A DNA stretch of 64,000 nucleotides from Eutreptiella sp. 'Long Island Sound 2002' (taxonomy: Eukaryota; Euglenozoa; Euglenophyceae; Eutreptiales; Eutreptiaceae): contig OZ038391.1 in the NCBI GenBank assembly GCA_964036045.1, forward strand, positions 40,558,685-40,622,684, read 5' to 3'. The position numbers and the translations under genes were made by a program. This document shows positions 33,643 to 44,283 of this stretch, one piece after another. Under the pieces are notes generated by a model. That model was given only the letters and a program-made list of their open reading frames with translations. It had not been told where the DNA came from and made no database searches. Within the stretch, counting starts at the first letter, position 1. Each line of letters begins with the position of its first letter.

Positions 33643-34848
33643 CCTTCTCATCCTCGCGCCAGGACAGTCCCTATTGCTGAACTACAGGATGTGCCGGTGA
33701 CGGAGACTGAGAAAAGAGGGCTGTCAGCCCTGGCACCTCTTGCCGGCGTATCTCCTTATCCTTCTGGCCTAACCCCGTGGGATGGGAAGATGGGCAGACC
33801 TATTGCCCAGGCGAACATCCAGCTGGAACTGCCGGAGTTCGACCCCAAAAATTTGCCTCAATGGGCAGAAGAATTTGCTGAGTTTCTTTTGCTCACTGGC
33901 CAATTCCATGTGGATGTGGCCACCAAATGCTCCTTGCTGAAACGCTCATGCAAACAGAAATTTTTGCAAAAACAGGTGAAACAGACTGTGAAAACCTGTT
34001 CAACCTGGGTAGAGGTACTCCAAAGGTTGGAGAAAACGTTCCCAGTCTATGAGACTGACCTCAGTGTGCGCACACAGATAGAGGAGCTACCTATGCTCCC
34101 TGAGTTTCCTTCCGCTGCGCGAATCTGTGAATACGTGTGCGACCGGGAGTATCTGTTTTCACGGATGAACGTGGGCTCCTACGGAGCCACTGAGCCCCAC
34201 CTGGGGCTCATGAGTAAGATCCCCCAACGTACGTGGGATGACTGCCGCGCTACCTCTGAGTGGAAAAGCCGGACCCAGTCGTACGACGAACTGGTGGACC
34301 TGCTGATTGAGCTAGCTCTTGAGAGGGAGAATGACTCCCACATGGAGAAATACCTCAAGAAGCACTTGGGTCGGGGTGCTACCCCTACCCCCGAATGTGG
34401 CGAAGGGAAAGGGCCTAAAAATCCCACTAACACGAACCAGGGAGGTGGTAAAGGGAGGGGTAACGTACGTGCCATGAATGAGTTTAAACCTGATGCAGGT
34501 ACACCCCCTTTGTTCTACTGCAAACCTGTCAATGACAAGGGGGGGCCTTGTCATGCCCCTGACTGCGATCAACGCAGTAGCTGTATGCTGCAGATGAAAC
34601 GACAGCAGCATACCAAGGATGGGAAACCTGTGACCCATCAGGATCATTTCAGGTGTACCATCACCTGTGGCTATTGTGGCAAACATCGTCACTACGAGGA
34701 CGAATGTCACATAAAGAAACGCCAGAGTGATAAACTCAAGCGGCAGGAGGCTGAACGCCAGAAGACCCAAACACCCACCAAAAACCCTGAGAATGGGGAT
34801 AAAGGTGGTAAAGGAGGTGGCAAGGGGGGTGGCGAGTGGACCCCCTAA
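33643..34848 (+). pseudogene. gag: gag, C-terminal part with nucleocapsid zinc knuckle (element D)
   Basis: Open from the A/B junction to TAA at 34846-34848. Includes the helical gag core (LPEFDPKNLPQWAEEFAEF, WVEVLQRLEKTFPVYETDL, YDELVDLLIELALERE) and a zinc knuckle CGYCGKHRHYEDEC (C-x2-C-x4-H-x4-C, 34669-34710), then Lys/Gly-rich sequence. The open frame runs leftward into the LTR of element A, but that part is a chance extension. The N-terminal gag sequence lies 23 kb away at 9777-10454. Confidence 0.75.
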
Positions 34849-35940
34849 CCCCCAATGCGCTCATCAGCGCCCGTTGCTACACCCCCTCCTGCTGCTGCAG
34901 CCCCTCCTGCCGCTGGTGATCCCAAGAAGCGCCCACAGGGGGATAATGCTACCCCTGAGGGGAATAACTCCAAGAAGAGGCGATTGGCCTAGATGGCCAA
35001 GTCCCTCATAGCTGGAGGGGTGGATGTCAAGTTCACTGATGAGGAGTAGGGGGGCGGCTCCGAAGAGGAGGACTTGGTTTTCTGGATCCTCGTGAAAATC
35101 GGGGATCAAGTGTTTCGAGCGGTGCTTGACACTGGTGCAACACTTTCCATATTGGCCCGGCGCCTGCTAAAGACTTTCCAGAAAACTAAGACCGTGGCCA
35201 TAAGAGTAGGGGATGGGCGTACCATCCATTCCTTGGGGGGGGTCGATGTGACTATATGCCGGTGCGACGAAACCGTGACCCACCACTGCAGAGTGCTGCA
35301 CACCGACGCCTGTGACATCGTCATTGGTACAGACTGCCTACAAAGAAACCCCCAGGTAAAAATGCTGTCTCTCCAGCGCCCCTATTCCTTGCACTGCGAC
35401 TTTGGCAGTGGGCTGTTCTCCGTACCTTTGGAGCTGTCAGGACGAAAAGAGTCTGGACTGCGCTACGCATCCAAGACTAACTATCGTACTGAAAACTACC
35501 AATTGGCCCGTCACGTTCTTGAAAATGGACTGGCGGCCCTTCAGGTAAACCTGGATGAGATCCAGGTGGAATTGTTTGCGAGCCAACAACAGCACATCAT
35601 GCAGTTGTACTGCTCGAAACAATTGAACAATGCTTTCCGTTTCTTCCGGAAAGCAATGGGCCTAGCGTATGCTAACCCTCCCTTCTCCCTGCTCGCGAAG
35701 GTTCTAACCAAAATCGCTTATGAGGGAGGAAGGGTTGTCATGTGCACCCCTGACTGGGGCTGCTCTGGTAAACATGCTTACTGGCGCCGTATGCTAGATC
35801 GAATGACCGTGGGAAGAGTGCAACTCCCCGACGGCCCCATCTATGTGCCTGAGGACTCAGACACAGCTATGCCCCCGAATGGGCCAGTTTCCTGTCCATC
35901 GTTGATGGATCTCTCAATCCTGTACCCCTGTGTGACCTAG
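34849..35940 (+). pseudogene. Protease and DIRS-like MT domain (element D pol)
   Basis: Same frame as gag, separated from it by TAA (34846) and by two TAG codons (34990 and 35047). Protease: FRAVLDTGATLSIL with the catalytic Asp at 35128, followed by ADVTICR-like strands and IVIGTDCL. Then comes a domain resembling the MT domain described for DIRS elements: VELFASQQQH near 35567, YANPPFSLLAKVLTKI (NPPF at 35674-35685), VVMCTPDWG, YWRRMLDRM and VQLPDGPIYV. NPPF is the motif IV form of amino-methyltransferases. The frame is lost at a C-run near 35875, where homology passes to the next frame (WASFLSIVDGSLN). Confidence 0.7.
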
Positions 35941-37435
35941 ACCAGGTGCTACTGAAAGAGGTCATGGCCGAAAATCGTGGCCTGACCCTTTCTGATCTCA
36001 AAAATCGATCTCCGGGGCACCTATCTGCCACACTTACAGGGTGTGAGTCTCCCGATGGCTATCTGGAGCCTGCAGCTGTAAAGGAGGATGCTGACGACCA
36101 ACTGTCTGAGATCGCCAGCACTATTCCTCCTGTTGATCCCAGCTGTGTTGACCTAAAACACAGTGCCTTCCTAGCCCAGCTGTTTCTGGAGGAGGTAGAT
36201 CTAGAGTCAACCTCTGAGCCCGCTTCCTCTTTTGGGAAGCCAGTGCTACACATGCAGCCTATGCACACAGGTGAACCCGTGGCCCGGATTGCTGATGCTG
36301 TGGCGCGCCCTGCTTCTAATAACATGCCATTGTCTGAGCATGACACTCAGGCACTCCGGCGGCTGTTGTACCTGAAGGCCGAAGGTATTGAGCGCCAAGA
36401 GCGGCTGCAATACCTCAGACAGACCTGGAAATCCTCCATCTGGTCTGAGGAGGACGATGATTCCTATACGCTGCCTGATCCTGAGATACCGCTAGTGTAT
36501 TCTCTGCACTATGGGCAGCAATGTCCCCTTCAGTGGGACGATGGTTCTGTGCCTGCCGAAACTGCTGATCGGCAGAAAAAGAAAGAACATGGAAAGAGCA
36601 ACCTCAATGCTGAGGAGGATTTCCTGCAGAAACTTGAGAGTCTTAACCTTGACCCCCGACTGAAGAAACTGCTGATAACCTATGAGGAGGTATTCGGCGC
36701 CTTGCCGCCCCTCCTCTCTTGTAAAAAACTGGTCCAGATGGACCTGAAACTGAAACCTGAATTTGAAAAGACGCGAGTGAGGCGTGGTCCCTATCCCGCT
36801 CCACAGGAAGAGGTTGAAGAAATCGAGCGCCAGATCCAGGAATGTACTGATGCTGGCCTCTTTGAAGAATATAAGAAGGGGGACTACCCCCATCACTGCA
36901 GTCCCTGTTTCCTGGTTGCCAAACCAGGGTCGACTGCCCTACGACTGGTTGTTGACAATGGTGAGGTTAACAAGAAAACCCAGAACCACTCAGGGAGTAT
37001 TCCTAACATGGAAAATACCCTGGAGCGTATTGCCAAATGCAGGTACAAGACCAAAATGGACAAGCGCTCTGGTTTCTGGCAGGTGGACCTAACAGCCGCA
37101 GCTCAGGAGCTGCTGGCTTTTATAACCCCTAAGGGCCGTGTCTTTAAGTGGAAGGTTATGCCTTTCGGGGTGGCTAATGCCCCAGCGCTCTTCCAAGAGC
37201 TAATGAACAAAATTTTGTACATACTGAGGCGCAGGCCTCTAGTACAGGAGTTGATTTCTCGGGGTGCAGAAATGGAGGCCCACATTGACGACGTGAGTTT
37301 GGGTACTAATACCCAAGAGGACCATGTCCTTCTCCTCCGTGAATTTTTCATTGCTTGTCAAAAAAACCATCTCCGAATCAAAGTCGAAAAATGTGAGTTT
37401 ATGAAAGAGGAGATGGAATATTTGGGTTTCGACAG
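35877..37435 (+). pseudogene. Reverse transcriptase (element D pol)
   Basis: A long acidic linker leads into RT: VRRGPYPAPQEEVEEIERQI, CSPCFLVAKPGSTALRLVVD, MDKRSGFWQVDL, WKVMPFGVANAPALFQELM and the catalytic AHIDDVSLG (IDD at 37284-37292). These are all standard blocks of Ty3/gypsy RT. The frame breaks near 37435: the bases beyond continue as GYGWWKPAASK in the next frame. The continuing open frame to 37529 is spurious. Confidence 0.8.
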
Positions 37436-38305
37436 GGGTATGGTTGGTGGAAACCAGCCGCATCTAAGATGCAGCCCCTACAGGACCTGCAGATTCGCGA
37501 TGACCCTAAGAAGGGTCTACACGACGTGAGGAGTTTTGTGGGCACCTGCAATTTCTATCGGCCTCAAATCCACAATTTTACCTACTCCTCTGCCCCCCTC
37601 ACTGACCTAATCAAGAAAACAACTCCCTGGAGGTGGACCGCCAGAGATGAAGAGTGTTTCCAGGAGTTGAAGAAGAAAATTGCCTTCTCCAACTGCCTGG
37701 GAGTACCCCGCCCTAAAGGCGAGATAGTCCTGATCACTGATGCCAGTGATGTAGGGGGGGTTGGTACGATCTACCAATGGCAGGAGCTTCACCCCGCTGA
37801 ACTAACCCACTGCCATTACTGTACTAGTGGACTGAACCGTGATGGTTCGTTGAAACATGACCATCCTACCAGTGAGTGGCGGCTGGTGCCACTGGGACAC
37901 TGGAATTGGAAATGGAACCAAGCGCCTTCCAATTACAGCACCTATGACCAGGAACTCCTGGCCGGTATGTTGGCGCTTTCGTCACAATTCCGACTCCTGG
38001 GATCTAACCCTATTGTCTGGCTGTGTGACCAGGAACCGGTGAAGTCTTTTCAGAAGGGTCCACCACCAGAGAAAGCAAAGCTAAAGCGGTGGTGGACTTA
38101 CCTGAGCCAGTTCAGGCTGACAGTTCATCATGTCCCCGGAATAAAGAATGAACTGTCTGACTATATATCGCGCAACAACTTCGATGCGCTTATAGGTGAG
38201 AGCTCTGAGGCGCTCGCCAAAGAGGCTTTCCAGCGTATGGATGTCCAGCTTGACCTGTCCATGTGCACTGCTGGAATCCTGAAGGGTTGGAGTCTAACCG
38301 ACTAA
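37436..38305 (+). pseudogene. RT connection and RNase H (element D pol)
   Basis: Frame from GYGWWKPAASK through VRSFVGTCNFYRPQIHNF and the RNase H start IVLITDASDVGGVG (about 37727), NYSTYDQELLAGMLAL and VHHVPGIKNELSDYISR. It ends at a premature TAA (38303-38305). The same frame reopens immediately as QSEYKEILQTLN and leads into integrase, so this stop is a mutation and not a natural end. Confidence 0.8.
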
Positions 38306-39849
38306 CAGTCAGAGTATAAAGAAATTCTCCAAACCCTCAACACTGGTCTTGAACCCCGTGTCATTGACGGGCACCAGTGGTATAAAAACAACCAGTACCT
38401 CTTCTACGAGGACCGTATTGTGGTGCCTGAGGCACGACTGGATGGGTGCCTACAGTGGTCCCATCTCAGCTCTGGTCACACTGGCGCTATTCGCTCAGTG
38501 GACTTCTTCCGTGAGTGTTTCTACTCTAGTCTAACCCTGACTGAACTGAGGTCGCGTATGCAGACCATTGTGGATGCTTGTGGCTGTCATGCCAGCAAGC
38601 AGAGCGACAGTAGGGATAGGTGCCTGATTTCCAGCTTACCCATACCCTATTGTGCTAACTCTCTTCTCTACGTGGATTTTATCCACGGCCTACCATGCTT
38701 CGGCGGCTATGATAGTTGCCTAGTGGTCACCTGTGGCCTATCTCGCTTCACCCGTGTGTTCCCTTGCAATAAGAAAATCACAGGTGAGCAGTCTGTGAAA
38801 ATGTTGGTTGAACAATGGTTCGAAACCTATGGAGCACCTAAGCAGGTGCACTCAGATGAAGATGTACGCATCCGCAGTGACACTGGGTGGTACAAACGAG
38901 TCCTAAATGCCCTCAACGTGGAGGTAACCACAGGTGTGCCCTATACCCACACGTCTAACCCTCTCTGTGAGGGACAGAACCGTGTGGTGGAGCAAAACCT
39001 AAGAATCCTGATGAAACAGGGAGGCGTACCAAGGACTGGGTACGCCTAGTGCCCTGGGCAGTGCTGACCATGAACTCACAGCGGAGCTCCTCTACGGGTT
39101 TCAGCCCCCACGAACTGTTCCATGGAGGACGACCTGCATGGTTCTTCCAAACCCCCTTTCCTGAGGACTTCAAGAGCCCTGTGGGAGATTGCCTGGAACA
39201 CAAGCAGTCTCTGGCTAACCAGGCTGGGACTAACCTGAGACACATTCGTGACCGTGAACTGAGCGGACGGAACCGCCTACGGCGACCTGCCAGCTTCAAG
39301 GTTGGTGACCTTGTTTTGGTTCACCATTCACGCCTAATCTCCTGGCCACGTAACTGCCTACAGGACCCTTATTTTGGACCCTATCGTATCATCAGGATAG
39401 ATGGATCCAGGATCCATGTCAGGTGCAGTCCACGTCTAGGTGGTGAACTGCTGTGTGCACCTAAACAGTTGAGGCACTATCACTCCCCTGACGATTTGTC
39501 TTGGGATGAGTGGCGCCTCAGCGACAGTGAGGTCGAGCGTATAGACCTAGAGAACGCTGCCTGTCCAGAGGAGGCAGACGAACTCGAAGGGATGACTGCC
39601 GATGAGATGGCAGTCGATGGTTACTACATGGTTGCAGGTATTGCTCGCCACGAGTATAAACAGGGCTGGAAATTCCTAACCCTGTGGGATGGCTATGGGT
39701 TATCTGAGGCGACCTGGGAACCTATGTCAGCCTTCATACAACCAGATGGGAGTATCAACCCCATCTTCCGCTCCTACCTCGTAGAGAACAACGAGGGGCA
39801 GCTACTAACCCGTGCTGAGACTATATCCCAGCGTAAAAAGCGAAACTAA
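38306..39849 (+). pseudogene. Integrase with chromodomain-like C terminus (element D pol)
   Basis: Zinc-binding region with HLSSGHTG and DACGCHASK (second Cys pair altered). Catalytic core: LLYVDFIHG, VHSDEDVRIRSDTGW and NPLCEGQNRVVEQNLR; the Asp-Glu spacing is 37 residues. A one-base shift near 39015 moves the frame from LRILMKQ to TKDWVRLVPWAVLTMN. The C-terminal part (39049-39849) holds an SH3-like FKVGDLVLVHHSRL and a chromodomain-like YYMVAGIARHEYKQGWKFL ... GLSEATWEPMSAF. Stop TAA. Not functional as read. Confidence 0.8.
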
Positions 39850-42703
39850 TTTTCCTGTGTCCGTCTACTGACTGTGTCCTAACCTCACAGGTGCAGTGAG
39901 CACTCTGGTGCAGACGTGCCCGTGTATGTGTGTGAGAGCAGTTGTCACAGTTGCCCCGCAGTGCATCGCAGGACAGGACCGTTAGCCCACCGTGACATCC
40001 ACTCCCTGGCCGAAGGCCATTGGTTTTTCACAGACTACTGCTTACTGAGCACTGCACTGACCCTGTCTGTGCCCTGCAGACCCATGCCTATGGTTTCCAG
40101 CGTGGACCAGGTGGCCGCTTATCAGGTTTGCAGCCACCCAGCGAGTGTATGCCTTGTTGACCATGTGTTGCATGGGGACTGCCCTGATGTAATGACCTCG
40201 GGGAGCCAACGAAGAACGGTGGCTTACTACACCAGGGGGGAGTGACAAGCAAGGTGTTATGAGGCAAGGTGTGTCTTCCCTCCTTGGGGACAAGCGACCC
40301 CACAGTTAGGACCCCTGACTGGTCCAGACCCATGGGGTTCTACCCTTCCTTACAGGCTTTACCATACCCCTATGTGTGCTACGTATGTCTGTGTGTGTCT
40401 CACTTCTCTCCCCGGCGTGGCTCCCGGAGACCGGGCTTCGCTGACGTCGGACCGAAGGTCCTAATCAGGTACTATTACCACTCCTATGGCGCCCAATTTC
40501 TGTGCTGGCGCCTATCCTTGGGGGACGACGGCAAAAGCCCTACCTACTAGAGGGGAGGGGTGGCCAAGTGTGCTAAGGGCATACAAAACGCCCATTTTTG
40601 CTAAAGGCCAAAAGCTAACGCACTCCCCTGCCCACGTGGAAAAGCACGCGGGACAGGAGACACCACTACACTACACTCACTAACGCCAACACCGGCCTTC
40701 GAAGGCAGGGTGAGCACTCATCACCTGCACTCAACTCCTGCCAGGCCTGCTGACCCTAACACCTACACACGCTACTTGGTGTTGCTGTCAATGAGGTCTC
40801 GGGTCCTATTGACCCTCCTGTGAGAAAGCAAGAGAACACAGCGCTACTAAGCGGCTGTGGCCTAACAGGGACGCCACTATGTGTTTCCCTGTCAGGGCTT
40901 GGAGGGAGGGAGTGCTCAGCGTGCGTGCACAGCGTGGATGGCGATGAAGTCGTACTGCACTCACCACTCGTGGTTGAGTTGCAGTTTGTTGTTTGTGATC
41001 CGCGCAGCATAGTTTAGCACTGCCCAAGTGGCACTGCACCAATCACCCTTACCTTCCCACCTGAAGAGCAAAGGCGGATGCAGGAGCGTTTGCAGCAGAG
41101 GAACCAAGACAGACTCCACGTGTTATACGCTTCTCAGCCTGCCCTATAATATGCTGTCTACAAACGCCCCTATCAAGCAAGCAAGCTTAAGAAGCTCCAC
41201 CCGTTCTCTTATAGAACGTGGGGTGGAGCCCCTGGGTAACCTAAACAAGGTTTACCGTGCACACTTCGCGTGGCCTACCCTTTGATGCGTCATATGCATG
41301 CACAGGTATGCACCATCACTCCATTTCCTGTTGTTTTTACCTAATCTAACCCAACATAACCAATCACAGGCGTGACTCAACCAGGAAGTGAGCTCCTCCT
41401 GGGCTTACCTACCTTACTCACCACGCATCATGTGAATGCCGACGAAAACACGAGCGCAGAACAACCCTACGCGCTTAAACAAACCTACGGCAAATTATGA
41501 ACCACCCTAAGCGTCAATGCACTGCGTGTCATGCACGCTTCCCTTGTCTTGTTTCCTGCAGAATGAGGAGAGAAAGTGGCGCACTACACAGCGCAAAACA
41601 TGCCTAAGCGTTTTAAGCAACCCTACTTTAGTGCTACGGCAACACAAACACGAGCAAGCACTTTCTTTTCTTACCTGTGAAGAGAGAACAAGGGTGAATT
41701 GGGGTACAGGGAAAGCGCCGCAGCGTGTGAATGCCTCAATTAGGCACATGCATCGCGAGCACAGCGCATATTCTAACCCTACGTGCGCGCTGCGCGCTCC
41801 ATTCGCATCGCATACCTTTCATTCCTGTTTTGACCTGTGCAGAGCAAGAGAGAGGAGCACCCGAACCCCCAACGAACACAGCGTTGACAACCCTAACGTT
41901 TTAACGAAGCAACCAACACGAACGCAATGCATGCGTATGAGATGACACTGACATACCTGAGAGGTGGGTTGTCCACCTGCTCTGTGGTGTGGGTTGAGTT
42001 TGAATACTTTTCCCTCAAGTTTATAAAAATTTTGATGCAACTGTGCAAAAATTTCCTTTAGAACTTTAAAAACTACGGCTCATACCTTCTTTTTCAAAAG
42101 CCGTTTACGCTTGCGCAACCTTGTTTTTGAAGTCCGCTTCCGTTGCGCTTGTCTGCGACTTTGAGTTTTGGTGTAAAAATGACGATTACTCGCGTGCTTT
42201 TGTCAATTTTTAGCGATTTGACTTCTTAAATCGCTACACCTTTCGCTAAACCGCAGCAATCACTCCCTGTTGGTTACATTTTCTATTTTTTTCAGCTCCT
42301 GGAGATTTGTGTCCTCCATTGGGAGTATTGCCCCGCGCTGGCCCTTGGTCAGGACGTTTACTAAAACGCTGTTTATGCAGTGGTGGCCGTCCGCATTAGA
42401 GCGTTCGACTGTACCCTAGTGGGCAAGCATATGTGCTCTAGGGAGAGAGTCCTGGGTTCAAACCCCACTACCTCCAATATTTTACCAAAAGTGTTCGTCG
42501 CACGCTGGCGATTTTTGGGGAATGCCCCATCGAAGGGACATCATTCACGGTACATTACACTGTTTTTCGGGGGTACCTACAGTGTGATAGGCTTCTATGA
42601 ACTGATGAGGATGTTTTTGGTAAGTTTAATGCATTTTCTGAGGTAATTTGGGGAATATTTGAGCCTTTTTCCTTGGTCCTACTAGCTTAGCTAACTAGTA
42701 CTC
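39850..42703 (+). other. 3' region of element D, possibly with further insertions
   Basis: 2.85 kb between pol and the 3' LTR. At 40232-40243 CCAGGGGGGAGT repeats the polypurine tract/LTR junction found at 42703, followed by TGACAAGCAAGG, so a different LTR may start there; I could not find its end. The interval 41400-41960, read on the minus strand, has T/G-rich intron-like stretches resembling those of element B. A tRNA-like segment lies at 42381-42476. No coding gene supported. Confidence 0.4.
42381..42476 (+). ncRNA. tRNA-like segment with Pol III A and B boxes (SINE head or degenerate tRNA)
   Basis: A box-like TGGCCGTCCGCATTAGAGCG (42384-42403) and B box GGGTTCAAACCCC (42453-42465). The T arm pairs 4 of 5 and an acceptor-like TGGTGG/CCTCCA pairs 5 of 6. 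A long CCCTAG...CTAGGG stem sits between the boxes where an anticodon arm and variable arm should be, so no clear anticodon can be read. A T-run follows. It could be a tRNA-derived repeat or a decayed Leu/Ser-type tRNA. Confidence 0.4.
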
Positions 42704-42711
42704 CAGGGGGG
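42704..42711 (+). other. Polypurine tract of element D
   Basis: CCAGGGGGG directly precedes the AGTAAG start of the 3' LTR. Confidence 0.65.
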
Positions 42712-43422
42712 AGTAAGAAAAAGTCACTGCCATGTCTTTCTTGGAGGGCTTGATCCAGGCCAAGCCCCCCTTAAAACCCTTTTGTTGATGCTAAGATTGA
42801 CGTAAGTATTTTTATCTCTCTTTTGAAGCCAAAAGTACACTTTCTCAAAGTAACTAGGGTCGTAACCCTAGTCCCCCATGAAGTTCACCCCTACCACTCA
42901 ACTGAGCGGAGGCATCTTCCTTCATGGAGGATATACCGAAATAAAATAGGCATTTCATGCGTTAGGCCTTGGAGGTTTAGCCCAGTGGTCGCCCACCCCA
43001 AGACCCCTATACTCAATTGTTTCTACTACTTATTGTGGTTCTACGTTTTAACTGTTTCTGAATTCAGTTGCTTGGCCAAGTCATATTCTGTGTCTGGCCT
43101 GACACCTATGCCCCACATTCCTAACCAGCACCATTACACCCAAAAGAGTGCACATGAAGTGCTTGATGCTATCTTTGAGGCTAGAGTCAGTCCAGTTTTC
43201 ATGTAAAATCTTTTGTATTATCCATTTGTGATTGAATCTTTGTATTTATACCTTCTTTGTCTCTTTGCAGCCCTTCTGTGTTACACTGGATTTCAAACTA
43301 TTCATTGATTCGATCCACATCCTGTTCTTGCTCTACTTGCTCCTTTGGTTTTGGGATTTCACCATCAAAAACCTGCAGGATTTCATCAAAATCTATAGGG
43401 CACTAATCAAGGACATCTTTCT
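42712..43422 (+). repeat. 3' LTR of element D
   Basis: 711 bp matching 8982-9693, ending GACATCTTTCT and followed at once by CAACC and the resumed pogo 2 transposase. Confidence 0.8.
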
Positions 43423-44283
43423 CAACCTCTTGACCGTGCACTGTTTTGTGGTGTCAAGTGCCGGTACCGGCAGCTGCAGGACCACTTCATCAAGAGCAAC
43501 CTTGGGAGGTGCCTGGGTGTGGCCAGATTCGTTTCCTTCGTTGAGCAGGCGTGGTATCAAACATCCACCGGTGAAAAGGCCCGTACAGCGTTCCGCATTA
43601 CAGGCCTTGTACCGCACAGCGTGGAGACGTTCTTACGCCACGCCCCTGTGGAACGCCTGCGCCCTAAACAGGAGGAGGCAGATGCCAAGTCCTTGGAGCT
43701 TCTTGCGCAGCTGGCATCCCGTATTGTACCTGCAAGTGACATCTGTCCCGCATCTCAAGAGTCCTCCGCATCCCAAGACTCCCCAGTTACCACCAGAGAA
43801 ATGGGATCCCAAGCAACCGCACGGACCATCACCATGGAAATAAAGGATGATGCAACGACGCTGCGCCTTGGCGGAAGGGTCACGAAGACCAGCTTCCTTG
43901 CAGCCGCGCAGGCTGCGCAGCACGAACGCGATCAGCAAGAGGAAGCCAAGGCGCGCCGCAAATCTTTCAGGCAAGCAAGACACAAAGGCACACACGCCCA
44001 GGCACGGCAAATGGAGCCCGTTGCTAAATGGGCACGCACATCTACCGAAGCATCCTTTGCACCGCACACCAATAGCAGGCTGAGACGCCCCCACACGAAC
44101 GCCTTCGCCGGAGGGTGACGAAATGAAAAGCGTGCACGTCACTGTGATGAACGGTCTGAGCGTGCTGCCAAGCGTCAAGTGACGGACAGCGACACGTCCA
44201 GCGACTACGAAGCTAATGCCTCCGCATTCGCCTGCTACGTGACGCATGACAGTGGTTCGTCCATGGACATCGATTCAGAGTAA
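43423..44283 (+). pseudogene. pogo-type transposase, 3' portion (pogo 2)
   Basis: CAACCTCTTGACCGT encodes QPLDR with the third catalytic Asp, continuing ALFCGVKCRYRQLQDHF and FVSFVEQAW. It runs open to 44118 with a C-terminal tail that has LRLGGRVTKTSFLAAAQ; the tail of pogo 1 has MRLGGFVTSQSLREAAA at the same place. A Lys/Arg-rich nuclear-localisation-like region follows. Near 44115 the frame shifts and the homologous acidic tail (DSDTSSDYEANASAFACYV) ends with TAA at 44281-44283. Joined to 7898-8981 through one copy of CAACC, it restores the order and spacing of the DDE core. Confidence 0.75.

Larger units (their letters stand above)
8982..43422 (+). mobile_element. LTR retrotransposon D (Ty3/gypsy, chromodomain), decayed, carrying nested insertions
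   Basis: LTRs at 8982-9693 and 42712-43422 share about 96% identity by eye. CAACC flanks both outer ends (8977-8981 and 43423-43427). A primer binding site follows the 5' LTR and a G-rich polypurine tract precedes the 3' LTR. The + strand gag and pol lie at 9777-10454 and 33643-39849, separated by the compound insertion at 10567-33641. Several stops and frameshifts show it is dead. Without nested DNA it would be about 11.4 kb. Confidence 0.8.
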
